A stretch of DNA of 64,000 nucleotides, from NCBI RefSeq assembly GCF_024622195.1, contig NZ_JANKBI010000005.1, forward strand, positions 124,001 to 188,000, written 5' to 3'. This DNA is from Murimonas intestini. Its GTDB lineage: Bacteria > Bacillota > Clostridia > Lachnospirales > Lachnospiraceae. Positions 9,320 through 17,976 of this stretch are shown piece after piece; the first letter of the stretch is position 1, and the number at the start of each line of letters is the position of its first letter. The position numbers and the translations under genes were made by a program. The notes under the pieces are model-generated. The model was not told the DNA's origin. It saw only the letters and a program-made list of their open reading frames with translations, and searched no databases.

Positions 9320-9358
9320 GCACCTCCTTTCCTGCTATCCTTGTATCAAAGGAGGTGC
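9320..9358 (+). promoter_or_regulatory. Hairpin that buries the next gene's Shine-Dalgarno; possible terminator
   Basis: GCACCTCCTTT and AAAGGAGGTGC form a perfect 11-bp stem around a 17-base loop. The right arm contains the whole ribosome site of the following histidine kinase, whose TTG start is 4 bases further on. A CTTTTT tract directly after the stem also makes it look like an intrinsic terminator for the flavin reductase. Either the kinase is translationally gated or the structure is a dual-use terminator. Confidence 0.7.
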
Positions 9359-9362
9359 CTTT

Positions 9363-11255
9363 TTGAAAACAATTAAACCCAAATGGAATATGGGGCTGCT
9401 CCCTCTGTATGCTGTAATCATACTGCTGGCTGCCTCTTTCCTCTATTCCTATATGTATACTGACGCGGAAAGATTATTTTTGACTCCGGTATTTACAGAC
9501 AATAATGGATGGGAAATCTACAGACTGGAGGACGGGGTCAAAAAGAATATCACTGTAGAGGAACTGTCCGAAAATTCTGGCGAAACTATCTATCTTTCCC
9601 GAACACTGGATCAGGAACTGGAGGATGGCGGGTATACCATTCTGGAGCTGGATGGCATGGCCTGGCAGGAGAGCGTTTTTCTGGACGGCGCGCTGCTATA
9701 CACAGCCAATCCGGCGCTGGATAACCGGATCGGTCATGTGGAATTCTCTGAGGAGTATCAAGGCATTCAGGGTATGGGGGAATATGTGCGCCTGTCACTG
9801 CCGCCAGGCTATGGCGGAAAGACTCTGACCATCGCGGCCGCCGCCAATACAGCTATAAAGGAACACAGCACACCGATGATCCGCCTGTCCAGTGAAGCAG
9901 TCCAGACACAGCTGCTGGTCAGTGACGCCAACCGTATTTCCATACCTGCCGCTGTATGCATGACGGCTGCTGTCCTGCTGCTGGGATTATTTTTCTATAA
10001 TCTCTACTATGACAGAAAGTCCTTTTCCATCCTGCTGCTGACGCTGGCAGCACTCATACAGGCACTGCGTATCCTGCTCGATTTTGAATTCCGGTTCAGC
10101 TCTCATTTTGCCCTGGATTTCATCACCTCAGAACTGCTGGTTCCCCTGGCCTATGGTCTGCCTCTGCTGTATCTGCTCACACAGATGAAGCGTTGGAAGA
10201 AATGGTATGCGCCTTTTTTGCTTATTCCACTTGTTTTGTCTGTGGGGCTGCATATCATGGGAAGGATTCCGGTATTCACGGCTGTTTCCTCATATTCTTA
10301 TGATGCCGTTCTTTATATTCCTCTTCTGGCGCTGGGGGTTTTCGTTGTGCTGGAATGGAAGGACAGAAATACCGTTTACCGCCTGTTTACTCCTGCTTTC
10401 CTTGCTGTCACAGCTGTCATTCTCCTGGACGCTCTTGGCTGCGCAATGGCCGGAAAAGCTTCCATCCTGACCAGTATCCTGCGAATGCCGGGTTATTTCT
10501 TATACGAAGCATTTCTGTACAGCGGCGGAATCCTTTTGTTCCTCGCCGGCGGGATCAGTTTCCTGCTGACTGTGAAAAAAGCCGCCGATACGCAAAGCGC
10601 CCTTTCTGTGATGACAGCAAGAAATGAGCTGGTGAAAGAGAATATCAGAAGTATCCAGGAAAGCAGTACAGAAATATCTGCCATGCGCCATGACATGCTG
10701 CGTCACCTGCACGCCATGCTGGATCTAAGTCAGCAGGGAGAAAACAAACGTCTGGAAAGCTACCTGAAAGAACTGGCGGAGGAGACAGAAGACATTCTGC
10801 CTCTGCAGGTATGCCAGCACCCCCTCGTCAATGCTCTGGTGACACGCTCACTGGCCAGTGCAAAAAGAGAGCGGATTCAGATGGAGTATCATGTGGAGGT
10901 GCCTGCCGATCTCCCGGTGACAGACAGCGACCTTTGCATCCTCGTAATGAACATGCTGGACAATGCCATCGAAGCGGTATCCTCTCTCTCAGAGGAGAAG
11001 AAGCGCACCATCGAATTGACAATGCACGTGCGTGGGCGCTATCTTTTTATTGAGACCATCAATTACTGTGAGAGAGCCGTTTTGGTGGACGCAGAAACAG
11101 GGCTGTTTATCAGTATGAAAGGTCCGGGACACGGCTATGGCATGAAAGCTATGTCGGAAATTGCGAAAAAATACAAAAGTATACTGCAGGTCAGGCAGGA
11201 GGGGGATACGGTTATGGTTCGCACTGCACTGCTCATTCCTGGAGAAAAAGAGTAA
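9363..11255 (+). CDS. GHKL-type membrane sensor histidine kinase
   Basis: A 630-residue sensor kinase. An N-terminal helix (about 13-31) is followed by an extracellular domain (to about 190), then a block of some seven or eight helices (about 195-415), as in 7TM-DISM-type receptors. The cytoplasmic part has MRHDMLRHLHAMLDL with His443 as the probable phospho-acceptor, an N box NMLDNAIEA near 530, and GPGHGYGM near 587, the GHKL layout used with LytTR regulators. The start is TTG 9363, four bases after a full AAAGGAGGTG site, rather than an ATG 17 codons upstream. A LytTR regulator is convergent and is the likely partner. Confidence 0.86.
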   Translation: MKTIKPKWNMGLLPLYAVIILLAASFLYSYMYTDAERLFLTPVFTDNNGWEIYRLEDGVKKNITVEELSENSGETIYLSRTLDQELEDGGYTILELDGMAWQESVFLDGALLYTANPALDNRIGHVEFSEEYQGIQGMGEYVRLSLPPGYGGKTLTIAAAANTAIKEHSTPMIRLSSEAVQTQLLVSDANRISIPAAVCMTAAVLLLGLFFYNLYYDRKSFSILLLTLAALIQALRILLDFEFRFSSHFALDFITSELLVPLAYGLPLLYLLTQMKRWKKWYAPFLLIPLVLSVGLHIMGRIPVFTAVSSYSYDAVLYIPLLALGVFVVLEWKDRNTVYRLFTPAFLAVTAVILLDALGCAMAGKASILTSILRMPGYFLYEAFLYSGGILLFLAGGISFLLTVKKAADTQSALSVMTARNELVKENIRSIQESSTEISAMRHDMLRHLHAMLDLSQQGENKRLESYLKELAEETEDILPLQVCQHPLVNALVTRSLASAKRERIQMEYHVEVPADLPVTDSDLCILVMNMLDNAIEAVSSLSEEKKRTIELTMHVRGRYLFIETINYCERAVLVDAETGLFISMKGPGHGYGMKAMSEIAKKYKSILQVRQEGDTVMVRTALLIPGEKE

Positions 11256-11259
11256 ATTA

Positions 11260-11300
11260 AAAACGCTGTCAATTCCAATTTCTCGGAAAACAGCGTTTTT
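11260..11300. terminator. Bidirectional terminator between kinase and LytTR regulator
   Basis: AACGCTGT / ACAGCGTT forms a stem flanked by A-rich and T-rich runs, 4 bases after the kinase stop and just before the convergent regulator's stop. It can end transcription from both sides. Confidence 0.85.
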
Positions 11301-11310
11301 TATACCTTTG

Positions 11311-12030
11311 TTATAACTTTAGATAGGCAAAATATCTCTCCAGGACCTGGTCATGATAGCGGCGGCTGATGGGAAATTTTTTTCCGTTGTCCATTAGCAC
11401 GTCCGTGCGCTGAATCTCATTGACGTGACTGAGATTCACCAGATAACTGTTGTGGGACTGGCAGAAACTGACTGGCGGAAGCTGGGGCTTCAAAGCGGAC
11501 AAGGCGCCGTTCCAGTCCTGATAACTGTCTGCAAGCCAGATCCTTGCATGGTGCTGGGTGGATTCCAGCGCGTAAATATCCTGATACAGGATGGCAAGCT
11601 GCCTTCCGCCTACTTTTAGAGCCAGCCGTGCGCCGGCATAATTCCTGCGGTAATCTGATAAGAGGATCTCTTTATATTTTTCTAAATCCACAGGCTTGAG
11701 AAGGTACCATAAGGGACGGGTATCAAAACAGTCGAATACATAATCCCGATGGGATGTTATAAAGATGATACTGCATTTAACCTGCTGTTCCCGGAGCGTC
11801 CGTGCCAGCTCCATTCCATTTTCCCTGGAAATCTCTATATCCAGCAGCAGGAGGCTGTAGGAATCTTTGTCCTCCAGAACCCTGCTCTGTACTTGTGCAG
11901 CCTGACTAAACAGGTCCATACCAAAATCGCTGCCGCGCACAAGACCGCTGACTGTCAGGATTTCTTCTGTTGCCCGGCCCAAGTGATGCAAAAAAGCTTC
12001 ATCATCGTCACAGATGGCAATTCGGTACAT
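11311..12030 (-). CDS. LytTR-family response regulator
   Basis: A 239-residue regulator: receiver domain (about 1-120) with acidic residues at 8-10 and phospho-acceptor Asp64 in LLLDIEISRENG, then a LytTR DNA-binding domain (about 140-237) with SHVNEIQRTDVLMDNGKKFP and a terminal SRRYHDQVLERYFAYL. Such regulators pair with GHKL kinases in peptide or bacteriocin signalling and in two-component control. Here the kinase gene is convergent on the other strand, which is unusual. ATG 12030 is the natural domain start; TTG and GTG codons just upstream are also possible. Confidence 0.86.
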   Translation of the reverse strand: MYRIAICDDDEAFLHHLGRATEEILTVSGLVRGSDFGMDLFSQAAQVQSRVLEDKDSYSLLLLDIEISRENGMELARTLREQQVKCSIIFITSHRDYVFDCFDTRPLWYLLKPVDLEKYKEILLSDYRRNYAGARLALKVGGRQLAILYQDIYALESTQHHARIWLADSYQDWNGALSALKPQLPPVSFCQSHNSYLVNLSHVNEIQRTDVLMDNGKKFPISRRYHDQVLERYFAYLKL

Positions 12031-12114
12031 TTCTTCCACCAACTTTCCTTTACTATGCTTGTATGTGAAAGTATACCATTTTTCAAAGGCTTAGGCAAAC
12101 TGTTTTGTGTCCGT

Positions 12115-13008
12115 TTACCGCTCTATAAGTCCGTACCCGGCCATAACTTCATACATTTTTTCAGCCGTGTCTTGTTCCATATCACAGAGGGGGAGCCTGC
12201 AAGGGCCTGCATCATATCCCATGACACGCATGGCCTGTTTTACCGGGATCGGATTCACATCCAGGAAGAGCGCTTTCATTAAAGGAAGGTATTTCAGCTG
12301 AAGATCTTCACTTTTTTTAGCATCTCCCTTCATATACGATATACAGATATCATGGACGGCCTCTGGAAGAATATTTCCCAGCACAGAGATGACTCCTTTT
12401 CCCCCAAGAGCCAAAATATCTGCTGCCTGGTCGTCATTTCCTGAATAAACAGTCAGATCGTCACCGCAAAGAGCGCCTATATCGGTGATCTGCTGATAAT
12501 TTCCGCTGGCTTCCTTTACCGCTGCTATATTGTCAATCTCACTCAGCTTCTTATAAGTGTCTGGAAGAATATTGACCCCTGTTCTGGACGGCACATTATA
12601 AAGAATGACAGGGAGCTTTGAGGCCTTTGCACATTCTGAGAAATGCAGGAACAGGCCCTTCTGTGATGCCTTGTTGTAATATGGTGTTACATGTAGAAGA
12701 CCGTCTGCGCCAGCCTTCTCACATTCTCCGGAAAGCCAGACTGCATGTGCCGTATTGTTGCTCCCTGCTCCCGCAATGACCGGGAGCCTGCCCCTGACCG
12801 TCTTAACAGCATGCCGCACCAGTTCTATATGCTCCTCATCCGTCAATGTGGAAGCCTCCCCTGTAGTACCAGCCACAATAACCGCGTCTGCTTTTTCCCT
12901 GACCTGCTTCTTGAGCAGCTTGTCAAACATCTCATAATTTATTGAACCGTCCTCCCTCATAGGGGTGATGATTGCCGTACCTGCTCCTTCAAATATAATC
13001 CTTTTCAT
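12115..13008 (-). CDS. dapA: 4-Hydroxy-tetrahydrodipicolinate synthase
   Basis: A 297-residue aldolase that condenses pyruvate with aspartate semialdehyde in lysine/diaminopimelate synthesis. Visible family residues are the GTTGE loop (47-51), YNVPSRTG with Tyr137 and Arg142, the Schiff-base Lys165 in AAVKEASG, and NPIPVKQAM near the end. The Tyr/Arg pair fits DapA better than N-acetylneuraminate lyase. ATG 13008 follows AGGAGG. It is monocistronic, without other lysine genes nearby, so a role in a related aldol reaction cannot be fully excluded. Confidence 0.9.
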   Translation of the reverse strand: MKRIIFEGAGTAIITPMREDGSINYEMFDKLLKKQVREKADAVIVAGTTGEASTLTDEEHIELVRHAVKTVRGRLPVIAGAGSNNTAHAVWLSGECEKAGADGLLHVTPYYNKASQKGLFLHFSECAKASKLPVILYNVPSRTGVNILPDTYKKLSEIDNIAAVKEASGNYQQITDIGALCGDDLTVYSGNDDQAADILALGGKGVISVLGNILPEAVHDICISYMKGDAKKSEDLQLKYLPLMKALFLDVNPIPVKQAMRVMGYDAGPCRLPLCDMEQDTAEKMYEVMAGYGLIER

Positions 13009-13287
13009 AATAAATAAGACCTCCTGATAATCTATTTTCTGCCCTGAACCTGTTTTCCAGGAATGCCTGGGCATTCTTGCTGCGAAACGTGTATCCTGCT
13101 TGGGGCAAATAACTGAATTAATATCTATATTATAATTATGCAGATATGAAGATTGTGTAAAAAAGATGCCCGGGGCATAAAGATGGTCTTAGAGTGTGTT
13201 TGAAGTAACCAGCGTACACGCTTTTACTGATTTACTTCTCGTTCACTAGATGTTAAGATAAAAATATCGTATTATAAATAAAAAAAG

Positions 13288-13368
13288 AGCCTGTTTGAAA
13301 ATTCATTCCCTCAGTCTGCACGCCTCACTTTGCGGTATATCTCACGGAAAGTATTATTCAGACAAGCT
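13288..13368. repeat. MITE-like 81-bp palindromic element
   Basis: The ends AGCCTGTTTGAA and TTCAGACAAGCT are inverted repeats matching at 10 of 12 positions. Between them lies a non-coding core. The element sits in the 377-base divergent gap between dapA and the SGNH esterase and ends 18 bases before the esterase start. The rest of that gap shows no gene. Confidence 0.6.
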
Positions 13369-13385
13369 TTAAAACGGAGGATATT

Positions 13386-14036
13386 ATGAAAACTCTTCTT
13401 TTTCTGGGCGACAGCATCACAGACGCCGGACGTCTGTTCTCTGGCCGGGCTGACGGACTTGGAGACGGCTATGTATCGGTTCTGGCTGACAGGCTGAAGG
13501 ACTCAGCCCAAAACTTCCGAATCATAAATAAAGGCCATGACGGCTTTACCCTGCCGCGGATCATACACAATCTTTCTCAGGACTGTTTTTCATGCCGGCC
13601 TGATATGGTCAGCATTCTGGCCGGGATCAACGATGCCTCCATCTGTATGAACACAGGACTTAGCCTGAAGGATTACGGCTTTACAGCTTATTATGAACAG
13701 CTTCTGCTGTCCATCCAGGCAAATACCTCAGCCAAGATCGTCTGTATGGGACCTTTTCTGTTCCCTTACCCGCAGGAATATTTAAACTGGCTCCCTCTTG
13801 TGAATGAAATTAATCTCTGCATAAAAGAGCTGACAGACAAATACCATCTTCCCTTCATTTACCTGCAGGATCTGTTAAATGGTGCGGCCCGGGAACAGGG
13901 ATACAGCAAAATCACCGTGGACGGCGTCCACCTGACTCCATTGGGCCATCAGCTGGCAGCCGGGGCCTGGCTGAAGGGAGTCCGGCTGAAGAGAACCAGG
14001 CAAAAAGCCGTTTGGCCGGAAGATTCCTTATTTTAA
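13386..14036 (+). CDS. SGNH/GDSL-family esterase
   Basis: A 216-residue cytoplasmic hydrolase of the SGNH family. Block I is LFLGDSITDAGR (Ser12 as nucleophile), block II lies around INKGHDGFTLPR, block III is AGINDAS near 78, and block V is TVDGVHLTPLGH near 177-188, supplying the Asp and His. No signal peptide is seen, so it acts inside the cell, typically deacetylating sugars or small esters. ATG 13386 follows CGGAGG. It stands alone between divergent dapA and a convergent acetyltransferase. Confidence 0.88.
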   Translation: MKTLLFLGDSITDAGRLFSGRADGLGDGYVSVLADRLKDSAQNFRIINKGHDGFTLPRIIHNLSQDCFSCRPDMVSILAGINDASICMNTGLSLKDYGFTAYYEQLLLSIQANTSAKIVCMGPFLFPYPQEYLNWLPLVNEINLCIKELTDKYHLPFIYLQDLLNGAAREQGYSKITVDGVHLTPLGHQLAAGAWLKGVRLKRTRQKAVWPEDSLF

Positions 14037-14047
14037 ATACGCAGCAA

Positions 14048-14087
14048 GGGCCACGCGGAAACAGTCAGATCTGCCGCCGCATGGCCC
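14048..14087. terminator. Candidate terminator between esterase and acetyltransferase
   Basis: GGGCCA...GCGG pairs with CCGC...TGGCCC (6 bp plus 4 bp with one mismatch) between two convergent genes. No clear T-run follows on either strand, so this is moderate. Confidence 0.45.
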
Positions 14088-14092
14088 CTCCA

Positions 14093-14665
14093 TTATTCCA
14101 TAGTCTTCTTCACCATTCTGTACATGAGTATCTCATCACGGTAAGTACCGTCTTTCAGCTTGAAAGCCTTTGGTATCCTGCCGCACTGGATAAATCCTTT
14201 TTTATTGTAGAGGGATATCCCTCTCTCATTCCCCTCGCATACCCCCAGTTCAACCATCTCATAGCCCATGCCCGGCGCCTCCTCAAGGAGTATATCTAAA
14301 AGCATGCCGCCGATTCCCAGCCCCCAGGCTTCTTTTATGATCGCTATGCCAAAACTGGCTCTGTGTTTCATTTTGAACCGTTCACCTGCACTCTGAATAC
14401 CTGCATTGCCCACCAGCTTTCCATCCAGAAATGCTCCAAGCATCAGACTCCTCTTATCCTCCTGGTTCTCTTTGAGCATTTCCTTTTTCCGCTGTATCTC
14501 CTCCTCACTGATCTCCACTTCTTCAGGATACCTGACCATATTTTCAGTCTCCGCAGATGTCTGTCTCATATATTCCAGCATTTCCAGAGCATTTTCCGGC
14601 TCCTGGTTCTTCAGTACAAGTGTCCTTCCATCCTTCAGTGTGACTGCTTTCGGCTCAAAATGCAT
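14093..14665 (-). CDS. GNAT family N-acetyltransferase (RimJ/RimL type)
   Basis: A 190-residue acetyltransferase with the acetyl-CoA loop IKEAWGLGIGGMLLDILLEE at about 108-127 and the late motif ELGVCEGNERGISLYNKKGF around 138-157, then a C-terminal strand. Proteins of this layout acetylate small amines or ribosomal protein N-termini. ATG 14665 is preceded by AGGAGG. It is 23 bases downstream of a secreted-protein gene and may share its transcript. Confidence 0.87.
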   Translation of the reverse strand: MHFEPKAVTLKDGRTLVLKNQEPENALEMLEYMRQTSAETENMVRYPEEVEISEEEIQRKKEMLKENQEDKRSLMLGAFLDGKLVGNAGIQSAGERFKMKHRASFGIAIIKEAWGLGIGGMLLDILLEEAPGMGYEMVELGVCEGNERGISLYNKKGFIQCGRIPKAFKLKDGTYRDEILMYRMVKKTME

Positions 14666-14688
14666 CTTCTTACCTCCTGTGTACCGCC

Positions 14689-15549
14689 TTACTCTTCATC
14701 TGCCTTCTTCTGCAGCATTTCTTTGGGCGTAATTTTTTCAGCTTTTATTATATTCCCCTCATCATCTCTGGATACATATATATAAATCCGGGCTTCTTTT
14801 GCTTTTTCAAGTCCATTCTGATACATACTGCCGTCATCATCCATCAACATGAAAATCATATTTCCTTCCCAGGTCCAGCATCCATTCTTATTTACGCCAA
14901 TGCCTGCCTCCTCGTATTCCCGGCGTTTTTTCTTCTCTGCCTTTTTTTCCTCTTCTGTCAATACACCGCTCCCGTCAGCCACTGCTGTGGTGACCGCCTC
15001 TTCTGTAATCATTCCCTCCATGGCTTCACCCTCACCTATACAGTAAGATGAATCTGAACTTTCTATAAAATATGCCTCTTCACTGCCTTTTTCATTTATC
15101 TCCTGAATTTCCGTCTGCTTATCATATTCTTCTTTGGTTGCTTTCCTGACTCCTGTCAGCTTACTGTTTTCATCCCGGACTGTATACAGGTCGATTTCTC
15201 CCTTGCTGGAAAAAAATGTGATATACGTATTCTCATACTGTTCATCCAGAAGCCACCTTACCACTTTTCCCTTATAAAGGATATTGTCTGTATCTGCATC
15301 ATACGTTACCCCGTATTTTTCCAGATATGCCAGGCTTTCTCTCTTTCTCTCCCTGTCGGCTGCCTCCCATTTTTCTCTTTCCTCATCAGTCATTGAATCA
15401 AGGTCCACAGAATAAGCTGCCCCTCCATCTGTATAATATCTGATACCCCCATCACCCTCATCAACTCCCAGAGTCTTCGCCTGAGCGGTAAGACTCGTAC
15501 AGGCAAAAAGCCCCATTGCTGCCATACATACTAAATACTTAGATTTCAT
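14689..15549 (-). CDS. Secreted protein of unknown function
   Basis: A 286-residue protein with a clear signal peptide (MKSKYLVCMAAMGLFACTSL, cleavage probably after TAQA). The mature part is very acidic and hydrophilic, with repeated EEREKWEA- and EEKKAEKKKR-type helical stretches and short segments such as VGVNKNGCWTWEGNMIFML-like beta structure. No family is recognised. It starts after AAAGGGG. It lies about 100 bases downstream of a two-component system and might belong to its regulon; that is inference. Confidence 0.65.
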   Translation of the reverse strand: MKSKYLVCMAAMGLFACTSLTAQAKTLGVDEGDGGIRYYTDGGAAYSVDLDSMTDEEREKWEAADRERKRESLAYLEKYGVTYDADTDNILYKGKVVRWLLDEQYENTYITFFSSKGEIDLYTVRDENSKLTGVRKATKEEYDKQTEIQEINEKGSEEAYFIESSDSSYCIGEGEAMEGMITEEAVTTAVADGSGVLTEEEKKAEKKKRREYEEAGIGVNKNGCWTWEGNMIFMLMDDDGSMYQNGLEKAKEARIYIYVSRDDEGNIIKAEKITPKEMLQKKADEE

Positions 15550-15655
15550 AATATACCCCTTTCTTTTCTCATCCGCTCTCAATCCGGCGGATATCTTCCT
15601 TTTGATTGATTACAGATGTATCATAACAGGGATATTTGTATTCCTTTTGGCAGTT

Positions 15656-17233
15656 TTATGTGTTTTTCATGGAGAAGTAAAAACTTACCCCCTGATCTGT
15701 ATTGCAGGCGCCAAACTGAGCCTGATGGTATTCCAGCGCCATTTTGACTATGTACAATCCCAGCCCGCTGCCTCCCATGCTGCGGTTTCTGGAGTCGTCC
15801 ACCCGGTAAAAAGCATCAAAGAGCCTGGGGAGCGCTTCTTCAGGAATATGTATTCCTGTATTTTCTACCCCGCAGAATATCTCCCCTTCATTTTCCCGGG
15901 CACGGACCGTTATCCTTTCCCCTTCCGGTGAATAACGCACTGCATTCATAATAAGGTTCCGGAACACCTTATTCATCATAGATTCATCCGCCATACAGTA
16001 TATATGCTCCGGAATCTCCACGTTCCAGTCCAGGCCCTTCTGCTCCATCAGCTCAACCATCTGGGCAAACTGCCGTCTGATGATCTCTGACAGGTCCAGT
16101 TTTTCTTTCTTTGTGATTCCTTCCTGGGCATCCATCCTGGATATGGTCAGTATTTCCTGCACCATCCCTTCCATACTGTCAGTGACCTCATAGGAACGCT
16201 CCAGATAATAATCTCTGTCCTGATATCCGTCCACCCTCTTAAGCATGCCGCCAATATGCCCTTTCAATATGGTAACAGGTGTCTTCAGTTCATGAGAGAC
16301 AGCAGCAAAAAAAGCTGTCCTTTTCTGCTCCTGCTCTCTTTCCTTTTCCATATCACTTTTTAGCTGCCGGTTAGCCTCCTGCAGATTCTTAAGGGTCACG
16401 GAAAGCTTTTCTGATAAGGCATTCAGGTTCCTGGCCAGAATACCGACCTCATCCCGCCGTTTCTCGCTGCATTTCCTGTCAAACCGCAATTCTGCCATAT
16501 CCTGTGATATGCTGCTGATCCTCCTGATGGGCGCAGCCAGATAAAATGCTGCCCCTAAAGCACAAATGAAAGAAGCTGCCGCTATAACTGCTATGATATA
16601 TGGAAGAATACTTTTTAGAACTTCCACTGCCTGGCTAACCTGCTGCAAAGTCCCCCTGACCAGCATTGTATAAGCAGCATCCCCTACCTTTATACTGTAG
16701 CTCTTTGTGCCTGCGCCCTCCACTGTATATATATCGGATGCTTCTGCTGTAACCTGCATCTGTTCAGCGGATGCCGCACTGACATCATGTACTTCCTCTG
16801 CGGCATTCTGCACCTGTTCAGCGGATGCCGCACTGCTGTCATGCGCTTCCTCTGCGGCCTGCTCATCAGTAATTCCCACGCCAGCCATATCCATATCACT
16901 GACGAGATCCTTACTGACCGATTCTTCATATACTGCCGTCTCCCTGGCAGGATAGACCTCATTGCCTTCCTCATCTAAAATGATTACAGAAGCCTGGTGG
17001 TCCGCCTCGAAATAATCCAGCACACTGACAGCATTTTCGACAGAATCATGTCTTTCTAATTCTTTTTTCAGATCCTCAGCCGCCTGTCCCAGTTTCTCTT
17101 CCAGCTGGTTCGTGTACACTGCAGGCATCATCCTTGCAATGCACAGATAAGTGATTCCGCTTATAAGACAGAGCAGCAGGCATGTGAGCAGGAATATCTT
17201 TACTGAAAGACTACTTCTGACATTTTTTTTCAA
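15656..17233 (-). CDS. OmpR-class sensor histidine kinase
   Basis: A 525-residue membrane kinase: helix near 10-32, an extracytoplasmic sensor (about 35-205), a second helix (about 210-235), HAMP, a coiled coil (around 280-310), and the DHp motif AAVSHELKTPVTILKG with His near 314. The N, G1 and G2 boxes follow (NLIMNAVRYSPEG, GGSGLGLYIV). The sensor holds two tandem 18-residue repeats. TTG 17233 is chosen as start because AGGGGTGGG precedes it; it overlaps the regulator's end by 23 bases, so the two are translationally coupled. Confidence 0.86.
   Translation of the reverse strand: MKKNVRSSLSVKIFLLTCLLLCLISGITYLCIARMMPAVYTNQLEEKLGQAAEDLKKELERHDSVENAVSVLDYFEADHQASVIILDEEGNEVYPARETAVYEESVSKDLVSDMDMAGVGITDEQAAEEAHDSSAASAEQVQNAAEEVHDVSAASAEQMQVTAEASDIYTVEGAGTKSYSIKVGDAAYTMLVRGTLQQVSQAVEVLKSILPYIIAVIAAASFICALGAAFYLAAPIRRISSISQDMAELRFDRKCSEKRRDEVGILARNLNALSEKLSVTLKNLQEANRQLKSDMEKEREQEQKRTAFFAAVSHELKTPVTILKGHIGGMLKRVDGYQDRDYYLERSYEVTDSMEGMVQEILTISRMDAQEGITKKEKLDLSEIIRRQFAQMVELMEQKGLDWNVEIPEHIYCMADESMMNKVFRNLIMNAVRYSPEGERITVRARENEGEIFCGVENTGIHIPEEALPRLFDAFYRVDDSRNRSMGGSGLGLYIVKMALEYHQAQFGACNTDQGVSFYFSMKNT
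16751..16858. repeat. Two 54-bp tandem repeats inside the kinase sensor domain
   Basis: Two adjacent 54-bp units encode AAEEAHDSSAASAEQVQN and AAEEVHDVSAASAEQMQV in frame in the extracytoplasmic part of the kinase. Copy number change would lengthen the sensor without a frameshift. Confidence 0.8.
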
Positions 17234-17882
17234 CTCTGTATCCCACCCCTCTGACTGTCTGTATATAATCACTGTCCATCTTTTTCCTCAGGTTCTTAAT
17301 ATGTGTATCTACAATGCGCTCATCCCCGAAATAATCCATCCCCCAGACTTCGTCCAGAAGCTGCTGCCTGGTAAATACTCTTCCTTTGTTTGCCAAAAAT
17401 GTCCTCAGCAGCTCAAATTCTTTCTGCGTAACCTCTATCTCCCTCCCCTCCTCATACACATGGTATCCCTCCAGATCCATTTCCAAAATTCCATGCCTGA
17501 GGCGCCCGGCCGCCTGGCCTTTCCCTGCCCTTCTGAGGACTGCAGCGATCCTGCACATCAGCACAGGCATATCAAAAGGCTTGGAGATATAATCATCCGC
17601 AAGAAGCTTCAGCCCCCTTACCTGGTCCTCCATGCTGTCCCTGGCCGTCACCATGATAATAGGCACGTCAGACTCTCTGCGGAGCAGTTCACAGACTGCA
17701 AAACCATCTATTTTGGGCATCATAATATCTAAGAGCACCAGGTCCGGATTTCCTATATGGAATGCAGCTATCCCCTCCACACCATCACCAGCCAGCGAAA
17801 CACTATATCCTTCTGCCGTCAGGTAATTTTTAAGAACCTCCTGAATATCTTTATCATCCTCGATCACTAATATTTGCAGCAT
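17211..17882 (-). CDS. OmpR-family response regulator
   Basis: A 223-residue regulator: receiver domain with Asp9-Asp10 and phospho-acceptor Asp52 (LVLLDIMMPKIDG), Thr/Lys switch residues (VTARDS, SKPFDMP), then a winged-helix domain ending in DTHIKNLRKKMDSDYIQTVR and GVGYRVEKK. The start follows GGAGGGAAACG. Its gene overlaps the kinase gene. A 38-base dispersed palindrome lies just upstream in its probable 5' leader. It follows the ABC exporter permease on the same strand, so it may respond to or regulate that transporter. Confidence 0.9.
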   Translation of the reverse strand: MLQILVIEDDKDIQEVLKNYLTAEGYSVSLAGDGVEGIAAFHIGNPDLVLLDIMMPKIDGFAVCELLRRESDVPIIMVTARDSMEDQVRGLKLLADDYISKPFDMPVLMCRIAAVLRRAGKGQAAGRLRHGILEMDLEGYHVYEEGREIEVTQKEFELLRTFLANKGRVFTRQQLLDEVWGMDYFGDERIVDTHIKNLRKKMDSDYIQTVRGVGYRVEKKCQK

Positions 17883-17896
17883 CGTTTCCCTCCATT

Positions 17897-17934
17897 GTCT
17901 GTGGAGTAAATGCACAGACCTGCTGAATAGTTAC
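17897..17934. repeat. Dispersed hairpin repeat, copy A
   Basis: This 38-base unit is identical at 37 positions to 46043-46080. It contains a hairpin (GTCTGTG... / ...CACAGAC) followed by CTGCTGAATAGTTAC. It lies 43 bases after the permease stop and about 15 bases before the response-regulator start. Confidence 0.85.
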
Positions 17935-17939
17935 AAAGA

Positions 17940-17945
17940 ATTATA
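17940..17945 (-). promoter_or_regulatory. Extended -10 box for the downstream two-component system
   Basis: On the minus strand the sequence reads TATGGTATAAT, a good extended -10 element, between the permease stop and the regulator start. A transcript from here would carry the hairpin repeat in its leader. No clear -35 is seen. Confidence 0.45.
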
Positions 17946-17976
17946 CCATACCTTTATGTAATTTTCATGGAGCGGT

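Noticed and set aside
12115..13008. N-acetylneuraminate lyase
   Set aside because: The YNVPSRTG and NPIPVKQAM motifs and the Arg after the Tyr fit DapA better, and no other sialic acid genes are present.
13009..13385. Lysine riboswitch upstream of dapA
   Set aside because: I cannot see the conserved lysine riboswitch cores in this gap; it mostly holds a MITE-like element.
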